Source: Theristus sp. LFF4_11
Lineage: Eukaryota; Nematoda; Chromadorea; Monhysterida; Xyalidae
Direction of reading: 5' to 3'
Length of the DNA stretch: 64,000 nt
Assembly (NCBI GenBank): GCA_030248135.1
Contig: JASANC010001499.1
Coordinates: forward strand, 26,690-90,689
Shown: positions 37,601 through 48,800 of the stretch, piece after piece
How the letters are laid out: the number at the start of each line of letters is the position of its first letter
How positions within the stretch are numbered: the stretch's first letter is position 1
Program-made: the position numbers and the translations under genes
Notes under the pieces: model-generated
What the model saw: only the letters and a program-made list of their open reading frames with translations
Told to the model about the DNA's origin: nothing
The model's database searches: none

Positions 37601-39110
37601 TTCGATTGATATTAAAATATATTATGCAAATAATGCTATAACGACACAATTTAGACTGAGTTTTCACTTGTAAAATTTGAAAAAAATGAGACCAAACCAC
37701 GTATTGTTTGCAAACGGACGTTTGGGTTTTCATCTGCAAAAACAGGGAATAAAAAATAAGGGAAACTTGAGGAAATTACAAAACATTCTTTGAAACGACA
37801 CTTCTTTGTGTCATGAATCAACTGAGGTTGATTTTATCTTTTTAGAATTTTCAGAAGCTACAGCAACAAACAAAGAAGCAAAAATTAAAAAAAAACAATG
37901 AAATCTTTCTCACAAGAACATTGTGACCGCAAAAGAATGCCCGTAATTTATCTAAGCTCCAAGGTCTGTACCTTGTCTGAGCTTGACTATGCCTTCAGAT
38001 CAGAAATTAGAAGGTTATTTGTTCCTTTTCTACTCTAACATCTCTTGCAGCCACTCTCACTTTCACTTAATCCAAAACAAAATGATAACAAAATCGACAA
38101 AAAATATTTTAATAAGCGCCGTCCTAATTCGCGTGTGCGCAACAAAACAAAGTGCTATAATTAAGAAAAAAAATTAAAGTAGATTATATGGTTTTGGGAC
38201 AAAAGCAACGGGTCAAAAAGAAGGTGAAAAAGGTCAAAAAAGCTAGAAAACAAAGGTCAAAACCTATGAGTTCTGAAATTTGTTTCCATAGTGTAACTTG
38301 ATACTTTAGGTTTCAAATGAAAACAAATTTTACTGTGAAAAAATTCTGGGACACAGCACCTTCACTCAATATTCGCTCACGATTTTTCATCTCTGATATA
38401 TATATATCGCATGATCTGCAAACATTATCTATTTTCAGTCACACACCAGTGGTCTGTTCTTGCGTTGCATCTCTGGTGTACAGGACAATGCTCTATTGAC
38501 CTCCATTGTCGTGTGTGTTTTGTTGATTACATGTACAGGGTGGTAATAGAGAAGATGAGATGCGCTGTCAAAACACAGCATGTATCAACTTTTCAGATCT
38601 TTTTTGCAACCAGTTGAAAACGGAGTTCGAGTAAGTTTAGAATTTTCTAATGGACTTTGTGTGAAAAGCGATTGTGAAGTCGTGGCTCACTGGTTGACAA
38701 ATTTTATCCAGTTAAAGATCGCCCACCACTTCAAATATACCCTGAACTAATTTCCAGGTATCAAACGTTGTATTTGTTACGTTATAAAGAGCATCTGTTT
38801 TCCCATCAGGATGTGCATTAATTTTCCCCTTCCATGCTCTTCTGAACTACTGAACTGAATTTGAATTCGACGTTTTTTCACCAATAAAATGTGATTTTTT
38901 ACTATTATTTATTTATTGTTGCTGCCAGCGGAAATGCAGTAGGAGACTGGTTACAAAACACAATTAATTTTTGAAATTTTCATTTCAACCAGCAAAATTT
39001 GGTTTTTGGTGTGCGCATGATCACAATAAATAAATTCAACTTTTTAGTGTAACAACGCAATGATTTTTAGTTCCATAGCACACAAAATGGAGGATAATTA
39101 TAAATTTCTA
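34640..39110. other. AT-rich intergenic spacer
   Basis: No exon with convincing phase and splice signals on either strand. Frames here are short and compositionally random. It probably includes the promoter region of the LRR gene (right-hand neighbour of its start) and the 3' side of the ZP gene's downstream flank. Confidence 0.6.
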
Positions 39111-39115
39111 TCATA

Positions 39116-39586
39116 CCGTATTACCTCTATTAAACCCCCCCCCAAAATTAACCCCCCCCCCCCCAAAATAAACCCCCACCCCCTCGACAAGTTTCCAAAT
39201 AATCCCCCCCCCCAAAAATAATCCCCCATGGGGGATTATTGGAAACCTGTTTGAAACACATACCCAGAAAAACATACACATAAACAGTGAATTCAGTGGC
39301 TGGTTGCAGTGAAAATGATGAAATTGTGCTACCAAAGGCCCCAAATGGATGAGTTAATGGTAATTTCATTACAAAAGGCTGTTGTAAAAGGAAATTTCTA
39401 TGTAGAGTAGAAGTTTCTGCGACTTCCTTCCTGCCATGGAAGGTATTTTTGCCATTTTGCCCATCCCTAAAAATAGTTTCCAAATAACCCCCCCCCAAAA
39501 ATAAACCCCCCCCCCAAAATAAACCCCCACCCCCAGAAGTCGCTGAAGAAATAAACCCCCATGGGGGTTTATTAGAGGTAATACGG
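39116..39586. mobile_element. CCGTATTACC palindromic element with poly-C arms, copy 1
   Basis: 471 bp, CCGTATTACCTCTATTAAAC...GTAATACGG, flanked by TA. Near each end lie C8-C13 runs split by AAAATAAA or AAAATTAA. CCATGGGGG palindromes mark both arms. Same family as 61148-62620. TA target suggests Tc1/mariner-like mobilisation. Confidence 0.85.
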
Positions 39587-39589
39587 TAT

Positions 39590-40170
39590 AACCATTGATA
39601 AAATGCCCGTAAAAAACAACATAAAAAACCATCACACAAAACCAAATGAGTGAAAAATATGATCTTACTTTTTTAGACATCGAATCTTCAACCTATACAA
39701 CTCTGAGTCACAAAATATTGCTTTTTCGTGGTGTATCTTTGTTGTTTTGTGCAAACGTTGCAATTTTTTCAAATTCGAATCCTCAGAACGGAGGATCCAA
39801 AATCGGCAAATGTGCAGAAAACAATTTTTAAACTTAAAACTTGGAAACAGGTCAGAAATATTACGAATTATTTTTTTTTGAAACTGACAAACAAAACCAA
39901 AAAAGCACCTCGTAAAAAGTTTGACAACATAAAAAACATTAAAACACATCTATGGCTTGCAATAAAGGCACTTTGTAAATTGACCTGATAGAAAGTAAAA
40001 TAAATAATGTCAAATAAAATTCTTTGGCATATATGTCAGCAAATAAGTAATTGCAAGGAATGAAGCAACCAAACAAGCAAGGCAAAAATCACAACCGCGC
40101 ACAAATTAAAGACCGTATTAATACTTTCAAACAACACTATTCAAAAACTTTAAACATATCCACATCATTA
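39590..40170. other. Spacer downstream of the ZP gene
   Basis: Expected 3' UTR of the ZP gene and flank. I see no clear AATAAA on the minus strand and no repeat family. Confidence 0.5.
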
Positions 40171-43100
40171 TTAAGCAGCTTTAACCCCCGCTAAACTAAC
40201 TGTTCCCGTACAGCAATACAATAGGGCAGCAATCAATGAAACCACTGCAAACGCTAATGTCACAAGCAAAAGCGAAATACCAGGAGTGCTAAAGCATAAC
40301 TCCAAACCGAAATTATCGAACGTTGCTGGCTGCCTACTGGTTGGCGTGGTGATGGATGGATCTGAAAGAAAAATTCAAAAAATCTACTGTTTGCTGATTA
40401 GAATTTGATTTGTGTTTGAAAAAATGCTCATCATTCAAAAAAGTTTGTGACCAGAACTCAGCTATGTCAAACCAAACCGCATTCTTTCCCCCAGCTGTTA
40501 CCTCACGCAGCCAAGGGTCACTTGGTCAAGTGTCCGAAATACAAGAGACGTGGGCTCAAATCCCACTCGATGTCACACCCGTTTCTATCATTTTTTTTTA
40601 ATTTCAGAACACGAGCAGATCTCGGCCCACAAATGCCACTCCAAACAAAGACCTCGGTTTATTTGTCCCAAATAAACAGCGCCAAACTGACCTTGTTGAA
40701 TGTCCAACGTGTCCAACACCTCGATTTCGTGCGTCGCAACGTCCAGCACGGCCGTTGGTTGCGCGTCGAAATGTTCGCTGTCTTCTATTTGACGCTTTTT
40801 TCGTCCCAACGTCGCTGGAGCGGTGGCGCATTCGGGGAGCTGAAGAAGCCTTTTTAAAGTCATTCAGGAAGTGATGCGGAAATGACTAACAATGAAAATG
40901 AAAATGATTAAGCCACGTTGAAGCATATTTTTAGAGTTAGACTTTCATCCTGCTGAACCAGCCTGTCACAATATCTGATCGACTGTTTCCTTCACTGTGC
41001 TTGCTCCCAGCTTACAAACACTGCAGCGGACCACAAAGCAACGCAGATAGTCAAAAATAAAAAAATCCAGAGTTTGACAGTTCAAACAAATCAGTTTTAA
41101 CGTTCGATTTTCAAGAGAAAAACTAAAAAAAGACCAACACCACCCCTATTACCGGACACCTTCCATTCGGCTCCTTGACGGTGATCGTGATCTGACACTG
41201 AAAGAACAACACCGCACGATCGGCGTACTTGAACACGTGCGACTCCTGGCCGGCCATCAGGTCGGTCGGGTAGTCGAGGTTGTCCAGGAGATTGCGGTCG
41301 GCGGAGCACCGGAAATTTGGCGGAAAAAACGGTTTTCGGTGAGAAAAATTTGGCTTTTTTCTGTCTGATTTCAGTGCGAAAGTTCAGAAACGTGATGCAG
41401 AATATGACATTCTGATTGATTGACGTGCAGTATTATAGCCACACCGCCACTGAGAGAATATGTCGAAGGCGACTGAAAGAAAAAGGACACCTGAGACCTG
41501 AAGACTTGGATTGCCTAGGTAAGTGATCATTAAAGAATCAAGAAGATTTCTCCTGGCATAATTGTAAATTGTGTAATTGCCTGCGATATTTACAGCAACA
41601 CTCGCACTAGCCAGCCAATTGGTTCAACTGCTTGCAAAAACAAAAGTCCACTCAAAAATCTTCTCCGCTCACCCTTCCGTGTCCACCAAGTCGAATCGGT
41701 CACCGGAACCGTCATCAACAAAACAAGTATGAACGAACATGCAGAACGTATCGACAGTTTCAGTGTCGCACGTCCATTTGTGGTACACCTGGAAGAAATT
41801 ATCTTTCTGTTTTCGTTTCATTTTCATTCGTCGAACAGCTTTTGCACTGTACCAGCTGCTAAAAGTTTCTACCAGTAACTAGGAGTAGCTTTTTATGCTA
41901 CATACAACTTCACATGTTGCCACGATTCGCATCTTTTTAGGTCGCAGCGGTTTTCAGTTCAAAAGGGCATAAAGCAATTTTCAGTGCGGTTTTGGTCCCG
42001 CAGATCTTAAAGATTTGATTGATTCGGCTTAAAGAATCTGTTTCTGTACAGCCACTGTTCGGTTTAAAGAATCAAAAAATCTTGGAACTGTTTTGGTACG
42101 GTTTACTCAAATTGCTGACGGTACGGTTCGGTAAACCGTCATTTTTGGCTACCGCTGCAACACTTATAAACCAGCCTACCAATCTAACCTGTTGTCCAAG
42201 GATGGCAAATTTGATAATTGGCCCACTCGGCCCACCCTCGAGGATTTCGTAGCGACAAATTGGCATTGGAACGAACTCCGTTTGGAAACCGGTGGTAATC
42301 ATGCTTAAAAATGAGCATTTTGTGAAAATTTTACTTTTGAGCTGACAGCTAAAGTTACTCTGTTTACAAAAAAAATGTACTTCAGCCTCTAAAATAATAA
42401 TTGTCACAAACCTGACTTCGATGTCAGTTGAGACGGTTTTATCCGCCTCCATGTAGAAGCACTGAATCGTGTAGGCTCGATCGATTTTCGTCATAAATTG
42501 CGGGTGAAACGTGATGATGACGGTGGTCGTCACAAAGATACCTTTTGGATTTGCCTGAAATTTTTTTTCGACGAAAAACGTCATTTTCAAGCTTATACAT
42601 TGTTTAAAAATGAAATTGAGAAACATATTTCTTTTTACCGATCGAATCCTTCTCACTCCACATTCGGAGAAGTCCAATATGATTCCAGCCACCCTACGGC
42701 CGACTTCGCTGTTGCGGCAAGTTGGTTCCTGCGACGAAGATTGTGAAAATTGAATTGAAAATTATAAAAAAGCAACATTTAACCAGTTTTTTAGTTTTCT
42801 GGCGCATAGCTGAAGCGTCAGGCGCCATAGGAAAAACTTTTTTTTATTTTGTCCAAATCAGCAAAACGTTGCTGTCATCCAATAATCCACCAAGCTCCGC
42901 TCTGTGGTCCTTGTCTCCAGCAATAATGATTACTGCACACACCTTGAATCGTCCCTTCACGTACACGTGTCCCTCGAAGTTCTGCTGCGTGTTGAAGTTG
43001 ATCGCAATTGCCGTCGGTCCGCACTCGATCTCCGGATCACCTTCCACGCCGTTGTTGATCGGAATACATTCGACAAAAACAAAGCTCGTGACCTGGAAGG

Positions 43101-43281
43101 TTTCGGCTTCTTTTGTTTGTATTTTGTTTCTATTTACATAGTTTTTTGTTGCACGGATCAACGATGACTGTGAGGTGATGTGGAAATTAGAACCTCTTAT
43201 CTAGATAGAATTGTGTCGAAATTGCATAAAAAGTCTATCTTGAATGCTACTCACCAGGGCGATAACAACTGCGGACCACAT
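40171..43281 (-). CDS. Cuticlin-type ZP-domain membrane protein, 9 exons
   Basis: Zona-pellucida-domain protein of the nematode cuticlin (CUT/CUTL) family, a structural polymer of the cuticle. Exons in transcript order: 43255-43281, 42943-43092, 42639-42728, 42412-42554, 42189-42303, 41673-41788, 41153-41309, 40692-40839, 40171-40361; 1,137 nt, 378 residues. Signal peptide MWSAVVIALVTSFVFV. ZP-N: IPINNGVEGDPEIECGPTAI, FEGHVYVKG, TCRNSEVGRRVAGIILDFSE, NPKGIFVTTTVIITFHPQF, YTIQCFYMEADKTVST. ZP-C: PICRYEILEGGPSGP, VYHKWTCDTETVDTFCMFVH, LDYPTDLMAGQESHVFKYAD. It then has a furin-type site GRKKRQ and a C-terminal transmembrane helix (ISLLLVTLAFAVVSLIAALL), as expected for a protein released by cleavage. 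All phases match. The one anomaly is the acceptor before exon 7, which ends CCG, not CAG. The family, cut-1-like, is certain; the exact orthologue is not. Confidence 0.95.
41310..41363 (-). other. Damaged or non-canonical 3' splice site in the ZP gene
   Basis: Homology and phase require exon 7 to begin at 41309, but the minus-strand intron there ends AAATTTCCG, with C where the AG acceptor needs A. The nearest usable AG is at 41361-41362 (CAGACAG). It keeps the reading frame and adds 17 codons (KKPNFSHRKPFFPPNFR) before the conserved cysteine. Confidence 0.75.
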
Positions 43282-43283
43282 AA

Positions 43284-43293
43284 TTCCAGACTA
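43284..43293 (-). promoter_or_regulatory. Downstream part of the ZP 5' leader region
   Basis: The leader preceding the ZP ATG begins after GCTATTTCAG at about 43310, 29 nt upstream of the start. This acceptor could receive a spliced leader or a short 5' exon. The only candidate exon (43387-43401, MNAPY) would create an upstream ORF and lies in a hairpin repeat, so trans-splicing is more likely. Confidence 0.35.
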
Positions 43294-43385
43294 GATTGTT
43301 TATTGGTTTGCTGAAATAGCGACAAAACAGAAAGTTAAAAAAGTGTTGAATCCAAAGTCACAACTCATGAGAACTTACACGTAGG

Positions 43386-43438
43386 GCGCATTCATGGTGC
43401 AGTATTTTAGTGATTGCACACTGCAACATGAATGCGCC
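43386..43438. repeat. GCATTCATG hairpin repeat next to the ZP gene start
   Basis: GGCGCATTCATGGTGCAGTA...TGCAACATGAATGCGCC folds on itself. A longer relative l is at 48926-48999 (GCATTCATGAAGCAGT...ACTGCTTCATGAATGC), and a half-copy at 1342-1362. Confidence 0.55.
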
Positions 43439-43444
43439 GTGTTA

Positions 43445-45880
43445 CTCAATCGAAAACTACATTTGAAATGTTATTGTGAACAGTGCTTGTACCATAAAAA
43501 AAGAAAAAAGCGCAACTGAAAAGTTAAAGAAAATAAATACAAAAGCAGAAGACTTTTAAGATAGATATGTGACGCTAGGTTAGATATTATAAAACCGACG
43601 GTTAAACGCGGTCTCAATTATGGGAGACAACAAAACATTGACAGTTTCATCGAAATAAAAATTGTCGAAAATATTTTTATTGTTTTTGTTGCACAGTATA
43701 TTTGCAGCCTTTTTACGTAAAGACGTAAAAACTAAAGTGCATTTGTCTGGTACTTGCTTTGGCTTTAAAAAGCGGATACATTGCAAATCATTGACGAAAA
43801 TAAACAATAAAATCTAACATCTATCTAACATCATTAAAATCTAATTCATGAACACAATCAAAAGCTGTTGACCATTAAGATTTTCAGAGCAACACAGCTG
43901 TAATTTTCAAATACCTCCTATTGGCATTAAAAAGTTTCAACGAACTCATCTATTTGAATTTTTTTTAAACGTCAATAACAGGCACAACATTTTTATTGCC
44001 AGAACATCCAAGAATCGTGATAAAATCACCACCAACTCATAAACGATGCAAAGTGTAATAAAACAGTTTCAAAACAAAACACCCTAAACCCGATAACCTC
44101 TGTCTGCCCTTCGAATTCTGCAGTTTCGGATTTTAGAGAGAAAATCATCATTGGGAAACTGGATTACGTAAAAATTGCAGCGTTATCTGATCCGATTTGA
44201 ACATCCGATAAAAGTTCATCTGACGTTTTAGAATATTGTGCGTGGAAAATTTGTCAAAACGCAAAATGCGTGCAAAATCGTCTTCTTTGTGTGCGCTTGA
44301 TAGATTGCGATATAAAACTTCTTCTAATTTATATTGTCTTCTCTTTTATTATTTTGAAAATTGAGATTAATTAACCGGTCCATGAAATGTTCAGAATTTC
44401 GCGCCGCTTTTCTTCTTTTGTATGAACCGTTCAAAAACGTTCATATAACGTCTTCGTTTAGTTATAGATCGTGACAAGTTGGAGGCGGGGTGTGTGAAAA
44501 AGTTGGGCATTTTTTCGGCCTTTTTTTGGTGGATTTGTTCCGAATTCATGCAACACTTCTTGGATGAATGATTACGGAGAAGTTAAATTGACGTTCAAAC
44601 AGTGCCCATCATTTAGGAGTGTGCTCACAGTAAAAAGTTCCCAAAAACAATGGAACGACCTTTACATAAACAAACACATTTAAAAAAATAGCGCCAAATT
44701 GACGCAATTTTCAGGTAGAAATTGTAATGATGATGCGTTTTACTGGCGTAAAATCACGCACAAAACAATTTAGTTGTACGTTGTATATTTGGCGTGTTGA
44801 TGAGATTATGTTTCGTTTTCCTGACTCGTTTGTTTGTTCGTGATTTTGACAACATTTTAACACAGACACACCGCTATACGTATGTCTGTTTTAAACAACC
44901 AACAATATTACCGCTAAAAGTGACCTGTTTAAAAAAACGGAAATTACAAAACAAACCGATATTTATCAACAAAAAAAAGATTTTCCTGAGTGATGTTTCA
45001 GCTGGGAAACCCGATTGGTTTTGCAAACTTTGGTTGTGTTCTGGAAACTTCAATTTCACCCGAACTAGCGCATTCACCGTATCAGTAATAATAATTTTCG
45101 CAATAAAATTTCATTTCGTTTTTCACTGTAATTTCTTTTCCGAATTCATAAACTTTTTTGTCCTTAAAATCTGTGATCCGCAGAATCTGCGATGAAACAA
45201 CTTCGATGTTTACAAAAATATATATGTTCTTCAAGATGTTTAGTACTGTCGGGTTAAATTTGTCTCGGAACACCGTTTTTGTGAAGAAATTCTGCTGAAG
45301 CGGAAAATTTTGTTTTTCTTTTTGTGATCATTTATATCAGTTATTATTCTGAAAAAAAAACATAGACGTCAGGAAACGGACATTAGACACGGTAACCGAA
45401 AGCATCTGCATTATTTTATTATTATTAATACCGGTAAAAGTGATGCATAATGGTGATTGGTGCTGTTCAGACAAAGAAACGCACACATGTCCAATCATAG
45501 AAACCGAAGTTTTTCATTTATCAGATAAATATGCACATAAGATTACAACCGAAGATGACCCCGTTACTTCCAGAACACGAGCATGAAAGAACAGAAACGG
45601 AACGAAACAAAAAAATGAAACGAAAAATCAGCCATGCACAATCGAACTCCGTGTATCCGTGATGGATTTCTGCTGTAGAGACTGAGTTTGGTTCACGCAG
45701 AATGATAATCGATCACCAACCACTCAGCTACATAGTTGTACATGTACAGTGGCGGCCAAAAGTGTTGGAACGCTGCGCGCGTGTGTGCTGTGTATTGCGC
45801 GTGTTGCATCAGCCGTACAAACGCTATTACAGTATAAGAATTTATGGGCAACGTTGGGTAGAAAAGTGTCCCGTGAACCG
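43445..45880. other. AT-rich intergenic spacer between the ZP and CTLD genes
   Basis: No supported exon, RNA gene or repeat family over 2.4 kb. It contains the ZP promoter side and the 3' flank of the CTLD-PAN gene. Confidence 0.6.
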
Positions 45881-45886
45881 CGCAGG

Positions 45887-48800
45887 CTACACGTACTCGG
45901 TCACAATTTCATCCAGGCGCTCATAATAGTGCCAGTTTGGCAGGTTCACCGTCAGCGTGCCGCCATCGGCCGCCATTGACGCCTTCGTCGGCAGCAGTTG
46001 ACAGTTGCCGCCGGGCGCCTCAGTGGACTGTTTCACCAAATTGTACGCGAGACAGCCCGGCTGCACGAGACAGTGGAAGGCGCAACGACGTTCCTCCCAG
46101 ATGTTTTCGATGTCGGCCAAGACGGAGAACGCCGCGCTGGGCGTGTACTTCGTGTTCGCGTGGTGGAGGTACCGTTGACCGGGCACTCCTGCGGAGGTTG
46201 AGATGCGCGTTTTTTCTCTTTTTCTCGACAAGATTTCAACTTTGTTACAACGGGTATAGTTGTACTCAATAAATTGTCGAGCAAATTCTGGTATTTTCAT
46301 GACAGTGTGCGCTCTGTAAATAAATACGGATGCTGCACACGATTTTGTTCAGCTACTACGACGTAATACGACTGCTATAGCTGCTATGGTTGATGTGGAT
46401 TTTAACGGATAATCCTCAAAGTAGGCTACACCACCTGTTCTGTCACTCGCTAAAAAGGTGTCCGAACAAGTGTCCGTTGTCCGGTCCGTTTGGGTGTCCC
46501 GGCCACGGTGTCCCAGAAATAAAATGAATTCAAAATGGGGCTGTGCACGTTTGTTTCCGGGAGACCACGCGGGCCGAGAGGACACCATGCGGACACTGGA
46601 CCCAGACGACGGACACCACAGTCCATCTGGAAAATCTATGCAACATGACGTGAAGACCAACCAATCAGCGCTGAGAGAATTGCTCATGACCAACCAATCA
46701 GCGCTGAGAGCTGCAATGACCAACCAATCAGCTAGTTGCATACATTATCAGCGAGATAGACTGTGTACAATGTGTTCAGTCACCTTTTTTTAGCGTGCAA
46801 TCAAAAGCAGAGAAGCCCGAACGCACTTTTCTCCATCAGGCACATTGCGCTCGGCTGGTCGCACGGTCGCTCCTTGTTCACCTGCCAGTCGACGCCGACA
46901 TGTTGAATGAGCGCGCATTTCTGGTTTGCCGCAGTGCCGCTGGCGGATTCGGGCAACTTCGGACGGTCCGCCTCAGCGAGCCCCCGCTGCGAGGCGTCGC
47001 CCGATCGTTCCACCCAATGCCACGATACTGGCTGAGTGGTTGATGCTTCGAGACCGACCCAGTACCGCTGGAAACCATTGTTGATGGTGATTGGTGTTGT
47101 TGATGGGTCACGTCACGACTATGGGGTATCTATTTATGTACTGGATTGCGCCTGGACTTGGCCATTTCATTCAATCGTAAATACCGCATGTCGTTTCGAC
47201 TTCCACACTTGCTGCCAGTAATTTACACAATAGTGATTGTGGTTAGAATGGTTTCCACCAAAGGATTGGACTGAAGAAGGTGCCCGAAACGTTCCAATTG
47301 AATTGCAACATCAATCGAACTGTGGTGTATCGCGTTTTGGACAAACACAAACATTAACGTAATAGTGGCTATAGTTGACTGTTTTTTACCGCAGTTCCAC
47401 CTTTGACCGGCGTCAAAAGGCGAAGCGCGATCAAATCGAGAATCTCGTTTGTGTAAATGTGAGCGGGGCGAAGTCGACGAGCGCGCGAAGCGTTCGCAAT
47501 GCACTCCGGTTGCGTCACGGCGCTGGCGGTCAAGTTCTGCGAGTGTAATCAGAAATTGCGATCGATTGAAGGAGTTTTGGCGAAATAAAACGAGCGTTTT
47601 CCGCGCGCACGCTTTGAAGCTTAGCAGCGATATTCGATTTTTCGTTGAGCGGTGAAAAACTGACGCATTTCGCAATCGTACAGAAATCAGAAAAATGCAG
47701 TTCAGAAAACAAGGGTTTCAAAATGTCGGTCGGATCAAGATACAACTGGGATTATTGTCTGCCCATAACAACCACATTCAATAGGCACTCGTTGCGGTGA
47801 TTGAGTCGAGTTTTTTAACGCTAAAAAGATGACCAAACAGGCGTCCGATGTTCTGTCCCCGCCTGTGTGTCCTGTCCAAGTGGGCATTCCGTGTGGTGTT
47901 TTGAAACGTAGAAACAGCACCAACTGGGTGCTACGGTATGGCCGGTTAAACATGGCAGCTTTTTTTCAGGGTGCAAGGAGCGCGCGAATTTTGAATGAAA
48001 GAAAAAAGACGCTCAGAAACTAAATTGTGTGCCAAATTGGACGCGTTTTTTTTAACTAATGGATTATCCGCGCTATTCTGTTCATTCTTTATCCCTTGTA
48101 CACATGATTGGGAATTATGTTGGCTTTTTTGAAAAAGACAACTCCTAGTCTGCGGCTGATCCCGCCTTGATGGACTGCCTCATTTATTCGGCCATACTGT
48201 ATATGGTCCACTTCTTCCGGGACACGTAGACATCGCGCGCGACATCCAGCTCTGGTTAGGACACCGGACACAAACATAAAATATGTTCAGACACTTTTTA
48301 GCATGTTCGAAACACACAAATCTTACACTATAACTGTGTAACATCGTATTGGTGAAAAAGCAGCTGCTGCCGACTGGCACGCCGCCCAACTGCAGATGAC
48401 AGTCCAGCGCTTGCCTTTTTGCCATTTCTGAAGAAATGTAGAAACCAAAAAACGCTAAATGCCGTGAACTCTAGCATACAGCGTTCAACCGTAATAAGTG
48501 GACGCAGCGCTACAGGTGCACCGTGGCGCACCACAATTGCACCACTGTATTATTGTTTTCAGGAAGACCGGCGGAGGCACAAAACGTTTCACGCCCTAAG
48601 GAAACACCCCACACACCGAACCAAACCCGTAAAACGTCAACACACACGGCGAGGTGTCTACCGTAAGCTAATTTTGAATTCCGTGAAACATTTTCCTATC
48701 CTCGTGTGCAAAACACATTGATTTGCGAGACCAAAATAAAAGATAATATGTTTCATATATTGATCACCTGTTTGTTGTTCTTTGACAAATCAGCAAATTT

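Noticed and set aside
42844..42942. Peptide continuation of the ZP exon 2 frame (DKDHRAELGGLLDDSNV)
   Set aside because: Looks faintly like the ZP pattern, but the true continuation with TCRNSEVGRRVAGI lies at 42639-42728 in phase, so this is intron.
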